From contig NZ_CP070225.1 of NCBI RefSeq assembly GCF_021631985.1, forward strand, positions 10,292,001 through 10,356,000: a DNA stretch of 64,000 nucleotides. The letters run 5' to 3'. How positions within the stretch are numbered: the stretch's first letter is position 1; every line of letters begins with the position of its first letter. This document shows, piece after piece, positions 33,480 through 42,085 of the stretch. Both the position numbers and the translations under genes were made by a program. The notes under the pieces are model-generated. The model was not told the DNA's origin. It did not search any database and saw nothing but the letters and a program-made list of their open reading frames with translations. The DNA is from Sandaracinus amylolyticus. GTDB lineage: Bacteria > Myxococcota_A > Polyangia > Polyangiales > Sandaracinaceae.

Positions 33480-36400
33480 TCAGCGCGCCGTGAGCAGCGC
33501 GAGGATCGCGTGCCCCTCGGCCTCGTGCGCGTCGTCGGTGTCGCGCGCCGCGAGGCCGATCACGTGCGCGGCGAGGATGGCGAGCGCTTCGGGGTGATCG
33601 CCTGCCTGCGCGAGCGCCTCCGCGAGCGGGTGGGAGCGCGCGAGCTCGACGCTGCCTTCGGGCCGCAGCGCGGCGAGCGGGTGTGTCGAGAGCGGGAGCG
33701 CGTGGATGCGCGGCACCGCACCGCGGGCGGCGCCGGCGCGGCGCAGCAGCGCATCGACGCGCTCGGCGAGCGGATCGACGGCGACGAGAGGGCGCGCCGC
33801 GGGCTTCGGCAGCGGCGCCTCGATCGGCTTTGGCGGCGTGATCGGCGGCGGCACGATCGCGGTCGCGGGGAGCTGCTCGGGCTGCGCGCGCACCTCGGGC
33901 TCCTCGCGCACGCGATCGGCGAGCGCCTGCTCGAAGCGCACGACGCGATCGCCGAACGCGAGGATCGCGCGCATCGACGCGAGCGACCCGTCCTCGCGCA
34001 GGATCGGGCCCTTCCACGCGAGCTCGCGCGCGTGGACCGCGCGCTCGGGCGGGACGATCAGCGCGTTGTGGCGATCCTCGAGCGCGCGCGCGAGCCCGAG
34101 CACGTCCCCTTTCGAACGGCGGCGGTACGAGAGATCGAGGAAGGGCAGGGCGATCGCGGCCGCGGGGTGCTCCGCCTGCACGAAGCCGAGCGCGGCGGCG
34201 CGCACCATCTCCGCGAGGTCGAGCTCGCGCTCCTCGCCCTTCCGCTCGCCGCTGAAGAGGCGCCGCGCGATGTCGCGCGACATGCGCTCGTACGCGTGGT
34301 TCGCGATCGACGTGAGCACCGCCGCCGCGCCCTGGCCCGCGACGCCGACGATCGCGAGCTCGCCCGCGAGCGGCACGCGCGCGTCGCGCGTCGTGCTGCG
34401 GGAGGTCGTGAGCACGCGCTCGGCGCGCTCGTACGCGTCGAGCACGATCACCGTCGGCTCGCCCGCGGGCTCGAGCCACAACACCCCGCGCGCCTGCGCG
34501 CCGCGGCCCGAGAGCGCCTGCGTCGAGAACGTGCGATCGACGCGCACCATCGCGAAGGGACGCTCGGGCGCGGTGAACGCGCTCTCGAGCGCGCGCTCGC
34601 ACGCCTCGAGCACGGCGCCCGAGACCTCCTCGAGCGCCGCGTCGGGCACGGGTGCGGCCCACGTGCGATCGGGCGTGAAGCGCGGCTCGTCGACCCACGA
34701 GAGCGCGGGCCACGCCGCGGGATCCTGGAGCGTGCCGAGCGGCTGTCGGTCGCGCGACGCGTGCATCGTGCGGCTGCTCGCGTGCGTGGGCAGCAGCGCG
34801 AGCACCACGCCCTCGTGCCCCTCGAGCGCGGCCTCGGCGATCGCGCGGGCACGATCGCCGCTCGCCGGGCCGACGATCTCGAGCTTCGGGCGCGCGAGGT
34901 TCCTCCGCGCGATCGCGTCGAGGCGCAGCTCGGGCTCGGCGTCCTGCGTCGCGAGCACCACGCCGAGGCGCGTCGCGTCGGCGCGCGCGAGGCGGATCGC
35001 GAAGCGCTCGGGATCGAGCGGCTCGAGGCTCTGCATCGAGTCGGTGGTGACCCAGAGCTTCGCGAAGCGCGCGACCTGCGCCTGGAGATCGCGGAACGAG
35101 GCCCAGCGTCCGGCGGTGGTCTCGAACATCGGGAGATCGGGGATCGAGTCGAGGTGAGCGCGACCGCCGAGCAGCGCGCTCTCGCACAGCGCGACGCGCA
35201 CCCACCCGGGCAGCGTCGCGTGATCGACGCTCTCGACGAGATGGCGGATCGCGCGCGCGAGCACGGTGCGCACCGCGTTCTCGAGGCGCGTCCGATCGCT
35301 CGGCGTCACCTCGCGCGCGACCGGGAACGAGGGCTCGCACGCGAGCTGCACGCTCGGGCGCAGGTCGAGATCGATGCGCGTCACGACGACGCCCGCCTCG
35401 TGGACCGCGACGAGGGTCGTGTCGCTGCCGCTCACCGCGATCTCGCCGATGCCGAGCGCCTCGAACGCCTCGCGCTCCGAGGGCAGCGCGACCTCGAGAA
35501 GATCTTCGAGCGTCCAGCGGAAGCGCGTGTCGCGCACCGAGAGGAGGCGAGGGCGCTCCGCGAGGCCCCATCGCACGCGACGCGTGGCCTGGAGTCGACG
35601 CACGTCCGCGCTCACGTCGCGCACCACGCTCGGGGCCAGCGCGCGGACCACCCGCGCGACCGGTCCCTCGCCCGCGAGCGCGAGGATCGGCGCGTCGAGC
35701 GAGTCGGGCTCCTCGCCCTGCGGCGCGTCGAGCCAACGATCGATCGGCGCCGCGATGCGCAGCGTCCGACGCGAGACGGTGCACGCGGTGATCGACGCGC
35801 GCGTGCCCTGCACGGTCTCGAAGATCGACGCGTTGCGCAGCGCGTCCATCGCGCGCTCCGATGCCGCGCGCCGCTTGCCGCCCGCGAGCGTCTCGGCGAG
35901 CCACGCGTCGACGAGCGCGAGCGCGGGCTCGTCGTGGGCGAGGGCGCCGTCGAGCGACGTCGCGAGCGCGCCGACGAGCTCGCACGTGGCCTCGCGCAGC
36001 GCGCCGCGCACGCGGCTCTCGCCGGTGCCGTTGAGCGCCTCGAGCTCGCCGTCGACGAGCGGGAGGTCGACGTCGACGATCCCCGCGAGGTGCGGCAGGC
36101 CTTCGCTGCGCGTCGCGAAGGGGCGGTGCTCGAGCAGGATGCGCAGCTCGTGGCGCGCGGCGCCGCGGGAGAGGCCGAGCACGCCGCGCAGGCCGTCCCC
36201 CGAGAGGCGCGCCACCGGCTCGCAGCGCGAGAGCTCGAGCGCGCGCTTCGGCAGCGCGCGATGCGCCTCGATGCGCGCGTGGCGACGCGCGTCGCGTCGT
36301 CGTCGCTCGAGCTCGCCGAGGCCGTTCTGCACGCGCACCTGGAAGAGGCGGCCGATGCTCTCGGCGACGTCGTCGCGCGCGAGGAGCGGGTGGAAGTCGG

Positions 36401-39179
36401 CGGGCGGTGCGCTGCGATCCTCGGCGATCGCGATCGGCGTGACGTAGACCAGCTCGCCCCCGAGCGCGGCGACGAGCTCGTCGAGCGACGCGAGGCGATG
36501 GGTGTAGGCGCAGCGGAGGATCGGAGCCTTGCGCAGCGCCTGCACGCGCTCGCGGCCGAGCACGTTCGCGGCCGAAGGACGGATGTCGCGGCACGCGGCG
36601 AAGAAGGTCTCGAGCGCGTGCGCGTCGGGGGTCGGATGGAGCGGCGGCGCATGCAGGCCGGGCACCTCGCGGCCGATCAGCGCATCGGCGGTCGCGACCA
36701 CGAGGCGCGCGATCTCGCCCGCGATGTCGTCGTAGGGCGCGGCCGCGGGCACGAAGCGCGGCGCGCCGATGCCGGGCACCACACGATCGTCGTCGAGCGC
36801 GAGCAGCCATCCCGCGCGCGGTGCGCCGGTGGGCACGACGGCGTCGAGCGGGCGTCCTGCGTGCGAGAGCTCGAGCGCGCCTGCGCCTTCGTGGAGGCCG
36901 ATCGCGCCGCGGTGATCGCGACCTTCGATCTCGAGCGCGACGGTGCACCGCGTGCGCAGCCCGCGCGCGATGCGCGCAGCGCTCGGGGGCGAGGGCGCGC
37001 CGTCGTAGCCGACGATCGCGAGGTTGGGCAGCAGCGCTGCGAGCAGATCTCGCTCGCGGGAGTCGAGCACGAGCACGCTGCGCCCCGCGGGCTCCCACGG
37101 CGTGTGCGGCACCGAGGTCACGTACCCGATCGCGCTCGACGGATCGCTGCCGAGCGCCACGAGGTCGGTGAGCGAAAGGTGCTCGCCGGTCACCGTCGGC
37201 CACACCGGCGCGTCGAGCAGCGGGCTCTTGCTCCCGAGCAGGCGCGTCGCGCCGGCGCCCGCATCGCCGGTGCCGATCCGATGGAGCAGCTCGATCGCGA
37301 GGAGGATCCCGGCGCGCACCGCGCGCGCGGCGTCGTGCACGTCGAGCTCCCCGACCCAGCGCACCGGATCGCCCTTCGGCGCGTCTCGCTCGGCGAGGCG
37401 GCGTGCGATCGACTCGCACGCGATCACCCGCGCGCCGTCGATCGCCGACAGGAGCGCGGCGCGGGCGTCGTCGGCGGCGAGGCGCGTGTGATCGGCGGCG
37501 ACGCGGAGATCCGATGCGGTCGCGATCGCGTCGAACGCGAGCGGCACCGAGAGGCGCGCGATCTCGGTCGCACGTCCCTCGACCAGCAGCGTGATCGTCG
37601 ACGAGCGAGCGGGCGACGTGTCGATCGCGACCTCGCCCGCGAGATCGGGGCGCGCGAAGAGCGTCGCGGGGACACACGTGCGCGCGCTCTTTCCGGGCGC
37701 CGCGAGCGGCGCGATCACGAGGTGCCCTTCGTGCGGCGCGGTGATCGTCGGTGGCGTGATCGGCTTCTCGAGCCACCGCGCGCGGGCCTCGCGCGATGCG
37801 CGTGCGAGCTCGATCGTGCGCCGTGCGCTGCGCGGCGGCTCCGCACCCCACACCCGCGCGAGCGCGTCGCCGGGCGGCACCCACGGGAGATCGCCGATCC
37901 ACGGCGCGAGCTCCGGCGGCAAGGGCTCGGGCCCGGTGTGCGCGCCTCCGTCCTCGCCCCGCGCGAGCTCCCGCAGCGATCGCGCGCGCCCGATCGCGTC
38001 GCGTGCGATCGGCGCATCGAAGAGCGGCGCGAGGCGCTCCGGCATGCCGAGCACCGGCGGCGCGCTGGCGAGCCGGCGCCAGTCCGGGCCGCCGCACCAC
38101 GCCGAGGCGAGCTGGATCGCCGCCGCGCGCAGCCGCGCGCGTCGATCCGCGTCCCACGTGCCCTCGGGCGCATCGCCGAGCTCGCGCGCGACGCGCGCGA
38201 CGAGGTCTCCGAAGCGCTCGACGAGGTGCTCCTCGAGCTCGGTGATCCAACGCTCGTCGCGTCGGATCGCGGAGCGCGACGCGTTCGTCGGCAGGCGCGC
38301 CGCATCGATGCGCGCGCGCACCGGGATTCGCGCGCCGGTCTGGAACGGGACGCCGAGCTCGAGCGGCTGCGTCGCGAGCACGACGCCGAGCTCCGCGAAG
38401 TCGATCCACGGCTCGGCGCGCGCGGCGCTGGGATCGACGATCGCGAGGAACCCCTCGCGGCCCTCGCCGAGCACGCTCGCGTCGAGGCGCACGCGCAGCA
38501 GGTCGCGGCCGGCGTGGTGTCGCGCGAGCGCGCCGCGCGCGATGCGCAGCGGCAGCGGGAAGTCCTCGCACGCGCGCCGCACGAAGCGCAGCTCGCGCGC
38601 TTCCTGGCCGGTCGCGAGCAGCGAGAGCGCCTCGAGCGCGGGGAAACGACGGAGATGGACGACGACGCCGCGGCGGATCGTCGGCGCGCCCGCGGGCAGC
38701 GTCGCATCGACCGGCGCGAGCCGGCGCAGCCCCTCGGCCGTGCCCTCGTGGCCCGCTGCCAGCAGATCGGGCGTGTAGCGCACGCGCGCCGCGCCCTCGT
38801 CGGTGTCGCCGATCGTGTAGAGGTCGACCCAGCGCGGACCGAGCCCGAGCGCGGTGTTGACCGCGGTCGCGAGCAGGCGCAGCGCGCGGCGATCCTCGCT
38901 CGCCTGCGGGCTCACCAGCTCGTCGAACAGCCGCGTGAGCTCGTCGCGCGCGATCGGCGTGCCTTCCCACGCGACCCACACGTCGTCGGCGTCGCCGTCG
39001 ACGTGCACCGCGGTCGCCGATGCGCTCGCCGCGGCGCGCACCGCTTCGAGCGCCCACATCGCGGGATCCGCGAGCTGGTAGTCGCGGAGCTTGTGCACCG
39101 CGCGCGCGGCGTCGACGCGGAGCCGGCCTCCGCCGACGCGCGATCCGGTCGCGGCGCGCGGCTTGCGCGAGCGGCTCAT
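33480..39179 (-). CDS. 1,899-residue protein with degenerate HSP90-like N-terminus
   Basis: A very long cytoplasmic protein. Residues 25-130 align by pattern with the HSP90 ATP-binding (GHKL) domain of its neighbour: LRDYQLADPAMWALEAVRAA, then AVHVDG, then WVAWEGTPIARDELTRLFDEL, then LLATAVNTALGLGPRWVDLYT. However, the Asn and Asp of the ATP site are replaced (EAVRAAASASA instead of ELVQNSIDAGA), and the GxxGxG loop is absent, so it looks like a pseudo-ATPase. Residues 296-308 (LPTNASRSAIRRD) match the HSP90 middle-domain phrase. The remaining 1,500 residues are helical/beta and unrecognised. ATG has GGAGGT five bases upstream and overlaps the HSP90-like gene's stop (ATGA). An equally long open frame on the other strand is a codon-bias shadow. 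Confidence 0.8.
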   Translation of the reverse strand: MSRSRKPRAATGSRVGGGRLRVDAARAVHKLRDYQLADPAMWALEAVRAAASASATAVHVDGDADDVWVAWEGTPIARDELTRLFDELVSPQASEDRRALRLLATAVNTALGLGPRWVDLYTIGDTDEGAARVRYTPDLLAAGHEGTAEGLRRLAPVDATLPAGAPTIRRGVVVHLRRFPALEALSLLATGQEARELRFVRRACEDFPLPLRIARGALARHHAGRDLLRVRLDASVLGEGREGFLAIVDPSAARAEPWIDFAELGVVLATQPLELGVPFQTGARIPVRARIDAARLPTNASRSAIRRDERWITELEEHLVERFGDLVARVARELGDAPEGTWDADRRARLRAAAIQLASAWCGGPDWRRLASAPPVLGMPERLAPLFDAPIARDAIGRARSLRELARGEDGGAHTGPEPLPPELAPWIGDLPWVPPGDALARVWGAEPPRSARRTIELARASREARARWLEKPITPPTITAPHEGHLVIAPLAAPGKSARTCVPATLFARPDLAGEVAIDTSPARSSTITLLVEGRATEIARLSVPLAFDAIATASDLRVAADHTRLAADDARAALLSAIDGARVIACESIARRLAERDAPKGDPVRWVGELDVHDAARAVRAGILLAIELLHRIGTGDAGAGATRLLGSKSPLLDAPVWPTVTGEHLSLTDLVALGSDPSSAIGYVTSVPHTPWEPAGRSVLVLDSRERDLLAALLPNLAIVGYDGAPSPPSAARIARGLRTRCTVALEIEGRDHRGAIGLHEGAGALELSHAGRPLDAVVPTGAPRAGWLLALDDDRVVPGIGAPRFVPAAAPYDDIAGEIARLVVATADALIGREVPGLHAPPLHPTPDAHALETFFAACRDIRPSAANVLGRERVQALRKAPILRCAYTHRLASLDELVAALGGELVYVTPIAIAEDRSAPPADFHPLLARDDVAESIGRLFQVRVQNGLGELERRRRDARRHARIEAHRALPKRALELSRCEPVARLSGDGLRGVLGLSRGAARHELRILLEHRPFATRSEGLPHLAGIVDVDLPLVDGELEALNGTGESRVRGALREATCELVGALATSLDGALAHDEPALALVDAWLAETLAGGKRRAASERAMDALRNASIFETVQGTRASITACTVSRRTLRIAAPIDRWLDAPQGEEPDSLDAPILALAGEGPVARVVRALAPSVVRDVSADVRRLQATRRVRWGLAERPRLLSVRDTRFRWTLEDLLEVALPSEREAFEALGIGEIAVSGSDTTLVAVHEAGVVVTRIDLDLRPSVQLACEPSFPVAREVTPSDRTRLENAVRTVLARAIRHLVESVDHATLPGWVRVALCESALLGGRAHLDSIPDLPMFETTAGRWASFRDLQAQVARFAKLWVTTDSMQSLEPLDPERFAIRLARADATRLGVVLATQDAEPELRLDAIARRNLARPKLEIVGPASGDRARAIAEAALEGHEGVVLALLPTHASSRTMHASRDRQPLGTLQDPAAWPALSWVDEPRFTPDRTWAAPVPDAALEEVSGAVLEACERALESAFTAPERPFAMVRVDRTFSTQALSGRGAQARGVLWLEPAGEPTVIVLDAYERAERVLTTSRSTTRDARVPLAGELAIVGVAGQGAAAVLTSIANHAYERMSRDIARRLFSGERKGEERELDLAEMVRAAALGFVQAEHPAAAIALPFLDLSYRRRSKGDVLGLARALEDRHNALIVPPERAVHARELAWKGPILREDGSLASMRAILAFGDRVVRFEQALADRVREEPEVRAQPEQLPATAIVPPPITPPKPIEAPLPKPAARPLVAVDPLAERVDALLRRAGAARGAVPRIHALPLSTHPLAALRPEGSVELARSHPLAEALAQAGDHPEALAILAAHVIGLAARDTDDAHEAEGHAILALLTAR

Positions 39180-40903
39180 CGCGCACCTCCGCCCGCGAGC
39201 GCATCGCGCATCGCGCGCTCGGTCAGCGACGCGTCGATCGCCGGCGTGAGCGCGCCGCGGGCGACGAGGATCGCGCGCGCGAGCAGCGCCGACGCGAGGA
39301 CCGGCGCGTCCACGGCGCGCGCTCGCGCGGCGTGCACGATCGGGTTGTCGGCGCGCAGCACCAGCGGTGGCCGCATCAGCATCCGGAACGGGTCGGCCTG
39401 GTGATCGGACGCGCGCGCGAGCCACGGCGTCGCGCGCGCGCTCGCCGCGACCGCGAGGTGGCTCTCGGCCGCGCCATGGACGTGTGCGAGCACGAGCTCG
39501 CTCGGACGCCGCACCACGTCGCCGAGCCGCTCGGAGACCTGCTCGAGCAGCGCGACGTCGGTGGGGCTCGGCTCGATCGGGACGATCAACGACCACAGCG
39601 CGCGATCCCTCGCCGGCGCGGCGTCGGCGATGCGCGCGAGGAGCGCGATCACGCGCCCCAGCGCGTCGTGATCGGGCGCGAACGAGAGATCGACGACGAC
39701 GTGGCCCGCGGCCGCGAGCGCTTCGGCGAGCTCGGTGCGCCCCTCGTGCGAGGCGAACGCGCTCGCGAGATCGTGCAGCCGTGCGACCCGCTGCTCGCGC
39801 TCTCGCGTGATCGCCGGCAGCACCAGCGCACGCCGCGGCGCCGGCAGCTCCGAGCGCACGAACGCGTCGAGGATCTCGACGATGCGACCGCCCGCATCGC
39901 GACTGCCGCGCGCGAACGCCTCCGATGCGTTCGCGAGCTGCTCCGCGAGCTCGTCGAGCAAGGGCCCGCGGATCGTGCTCGCGACGAGCTCGACCGCGCG
40001 CGTGTAGTGCTCGTCCCGCCGCACGTCGTCGCGGCTCAGCGTGTGCTCGAGGCGCGCGTCGGAGACCTTGAAGATCACCTCGCCGAGCTCGTGATCGCGC
40101 GTCTCGTGCAGCAAGAGGCCCTGGTTGAAGAACGCTCCGTAGCGATCGCCTGGTCGCGGGAGCCCCGCGACGACCGTCGTCAATCCGTCGCGGCTCCGCG
40201 CGTGCACCCCGACCACCGCGTCGATCGTCATCGGCTCGTCGATGCGCACGTCGCGGCGCGGCTCACCGCCCTCGGCACCCAGCGCGACGAAGCGGATCGG
40301 CACTCGCGTGTGGCGGCACCAGCGCTTCAGCGCGGCCTCGGATCGCTCGACGAACCCGGCCTCTTCGGCGTCGGGCAGTGGCACGACCAGCGTGACCGTG
40401 GTGCCGCGGCCGGCGTCGCTGTCGGCGCGGAAGAGGTCGTAGGTCTGATCGCCGTGCAGGTGCAGCGACCAGCGCGTGCCGTCACCGGTCGACGTGTCGA
40501 CGATCACGACCTCGGGATCGACCGCGAGCACCGAGACGAAGCCGATGCCGAACTTGCCGATCGCGTCGTCGCGCGACTCCTTGGTCGACTTGAACAGGAC
40601 GGTGAGATCGTTCTCGAGGATCTCTCGCGTCATGCCGGTGCCGTCGTCGCGCACCGACACGCGCATCGTGCCGACCTCGTCGCCGGCGCCGGGCTCCCAC
40701 GCGAGCTGCACGTGGATGGACGTCGCGCCCGCGTCGATCGAGTTCTGCACGAGCTCGCGAAAGAACGCGAAGCGGTCCGCGAACTGCCGGATCAGATCGT
40801 CGACGAGCCCGCGATCGCTCGGCGCGCTCTCCGCCGGCGCGGCCGGTCCGCCGCGATAGGGCGTCCCCGCCGCGGGCTTCTTGTTCTTCTTCTTCGCGCT
40901 CAC
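39176..40903 (-). CDS. HSP90-like GHKL ATPase
   Basis: A 575-residue protein with intact ATPase motifs: FRELVQNSIDAGATSIHV (Glu50, Asn54, Asp57), VRDDGTGM (Asp86, Gly88, Gly90) and GKFGIGFVS (Gly116, Gly119, Gly121). The middle-domain phrase HTLSRDDVRRDEHYTRAV is at residues 287-304. It lacks the usual C-terminal dimerisation domain of HtpG; instead the last 250 residues are unlike HtpG (ALVLPAITREREQRVARLH, TPWLARASDHQADPFRMLM). It begins with a Lys-rich tail (AKKKNKKPA). A GTG start at 40903 overlaps the upstream gene's stop (GTGA). It is part of a three-gene unit with a 78-residue protein and a giant partner that seems to have lost its ATP site. Confidence 0.85.
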   Translation of the reverse strand: MSAKKKNKKPAAGTPYRGGPAAPAESAPSDRGLVDDLIRQFADRFAFFRELVQNSIDAGATSIHVQLAWEPGAGDEVGTMRVSVRDDGTGMTREILENDLTVLFKSTKESRDDAIGKFGIGFVSVLAVDPEVVIVDTSTGDGTRWSLHLHGDQTYDLFRADSDAGRGTTVTLVVPLPDAEEAGFVERSEAALKRWCRHTRVPIRFVALGAEGGEPRRDVRIDEPMTIDAVVGVHARSRDGLTTVVAGLPRPGDRYGAFFNQGLLLHETRDHELGEVIFKVSDARLEHTLSRDDVRRDEHYTRAVELVASTIRGPLLDELAEQLANASEAFARGSRDAGGRIVEILDAFVRSELPAPRRALVLPAITREREQRVARLHDLASAFASHEGRTELAEALAAAGHVVVDLSFAPDHDALGRVIALLARIADAAPARDRALWSLIVPIEPSPTDVALLEQVSERLGDVVRRPSELVLAHVHGAAESHLAVAASARATPWLARASDHQADPFRMLMRPPLVLRADNPIVHAARARAVDAPVLASALLARAILVARGALTPAIDASLTERAMRDALAGGGAR

Positions 40904-41136
40904 GAGCGTCGCTGTTCCTGCGCGCTTCGTTCCGCGATCACCGCGACGAGCACCGCGCGCACCGCGGCCTCGTCGAGGCCCTTGAGGAAGTCGACCTTGT
41001 CCACGAGCTGCGGGAGCCCGGCGATCACCAGGCGATCGTGGGTGACCGGACACCCGAGCTGGCCGCGATGCAGCCGCGAGAGCATCAGCTTCAGGTCGCT
41101 CGTGGAGACGTGAACCAGGCCCTTGCCGCCGATCAT
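40900..41136 (-). CDS. 78-residue protein heading the HSP90-like operon
   Basis: A small soluble protein beginning MIGGKGLVHVSTSDLKLMLS. It continues with HRGQLGCPVTHDRLVIAGLP and LVDKVDFLKGLDEAAVRAVL, ending VIAERSAQEQRRS. It is helical, with one conserved-looking Cys and no enzyme motif. I know no family for it. The ATG has GAGGG seven bases upstream and palindrome copy D ends just upstream of that site. Its TGA overlaps the GTG of the HSP90-like gene. The overlap and gene order suggest a small cofactor, adaptor or regulator of the HSP90-like pair. Confidence 0.78.
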   Translation of the reverse strand: MIGGKGLVHVSTSDLKLMLSRLHRGQLGCPVTHDRLVIAGLPQLVDKVDFLKGLDEAAVRAVLVAVIAERSAQEQRRS

Positions 41137-41145
41137 CGCGCCCTC

Positions 41146-41230
41146 GGCTGGAGTGCTCGCCGGCGCAGGGCTCCCACGGGAGCCTGTGGAGCACGTGGAC
41201 GGAAGGGCCCTGAGCAGGCGAGCCGATTCT
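41146..41230 (+). repeat. extragenic palindrome copy D (long), in leader of HSP90-like operon
   Basis: Read on plus: GGCTGGAGTGCTCGCCGGCG, a variable middle with inverted pieces (CAGGGCTCCC and GGGCCCTG), then GCAGGCGAGCCGATTCT. GGAGTGCTCGCC pairs with GGCGAGCC. On the minus strand it lies between the TGA of the lipoprotein gene at 41241 and the ribosome site of the 78-residue gene, so transcription from upstream would have to cross it. Confidence 0.65.
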
Positions 41231-41240
41231 CGGACATCTT

Positions 41241-41969
41241 TCACTCCTCGGGATCGTCGATCGCGCCGGGCTCGCTCGGCGTCTCGGTGGGCTCGAGCGC
41301 GTAGGTCTGCACGACGTCGGTCGCGCGCTCGCGACAGTACGCGGCCCACTCGCCCCAGAGCTCCTCGCCGGACTCCTGGAACGCCGCCTCGCAGAAGCGA
41401 TACGCCTGCACCGCGACGCGCGCGTAGGGCACGAGCGCAGCGAGCATCGACTCGTCGTAGACGCGCAGCAGCTCCGCGTCGCTGGTGATCGCGTCGGGGA
41501 TCGGCGCGCCGCGCACGTCGGCGACCGTGTCCTCCTGCAGGTACCCGAAGAGCCCGGCCGCGACGCCGCGCTCGTGCGCGGGCGCCTCGGAGAGCGGCTC
41601 GAGCGCGTTCTGCACGTCGGTCGACGCGCGTGCGCGCTCGGTCAGCCACGATGCGAAGGGCCCCTCGGCCCACGCGTTCACCGACTCGGTCGAGCCGTCG
41701 CTCGGTGGCTCGGGCGGGCGCACCGCGACGGCGGCCTCGACGCGATCCCAGAGCGCCTGGAGCTCGGGCGACATCTGCTCGCGCGCGACCGCGGGCTGCG
41801 GCACCGGGATCGGCGTGGTGGTGCGGATCGGGTGCGCCTCGGGCGTGGTGGTCGCTTCGCCGCCGGCGGTCGTGTCGGTCGTCGCGGTCGTCGTCTCGGT
41901 GCGCGCGCCGCCGCACGCGGTGAGCGCGGCGGCGATCGCGACGACGAGGAATGAACGGAGCGTCGTCAT
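41241..41969 (-). CDS. lipoprotein of unknown function
   Basis: A 242-residue lipoprotein (signal VVAIAAALTAC, lipobox LTAC, then GGARTETT). A Thr/Pro/Glu-rich linker of about 40 residues follows. The rest is helical and acidic, with no recognised domain. A pair of Cys (YRFCEAAFQ and AYCRER) may form one disulphide. It is divergent from the ferritin-like gene across 116 bases. Downstream, copy D separates it from the HSP90-like operon. The ATG is chosen because it opens the signal. Confidence 0.75.
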   Translation of the reverse strand: MTTLRSFLVVAIAAALTACGGARTETTTATTDTTAGGEATTTPEAHPIRTTTPIPVPQPAVAREQMSPELQALWDRVEAAVAVRPPEPPSDGSTESVNAWAEGPFASWLTERARASTDVQNALEPLSEAPAHERGVAAGLFGYLQEDTVADVRGAPIPDAITSDAELLRVYDESMLAALVPYARVAVQAYRFCEAAFQESGEELWGEWAAYCRERATDVVQTYALEPTETPSEPGAIDDPEE

Positions 41970-42085
41970 GGTGGGCCGACAACGTAGCCGAAAGGTGCGC
42001 GCGGCGCCGAGGGTCCGAGCACGCGGCTTGCTCTCGCCCTCGACCGCCCGCGTCGCGGCACGGACGGGCACAGGAGGGATGCTCG

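Noticed and set aside
33510-39404. A 1,964-residue open frame on the plus strand over the giant gene
   Set aside because: It is the codon-bias shadow of the minus-strand gene: low-complexity, Arg/Ala-rich, without any domain, and the minus gene has a strong ribosome site and coupled neighbours.
39176-40903. Calling the HSP90-like gene htpG
   Set aside because: N-terminal motifs match, but the C-terminal 250 residues do not look like the HtpG dimerisation domain, and its gene context is unusual.
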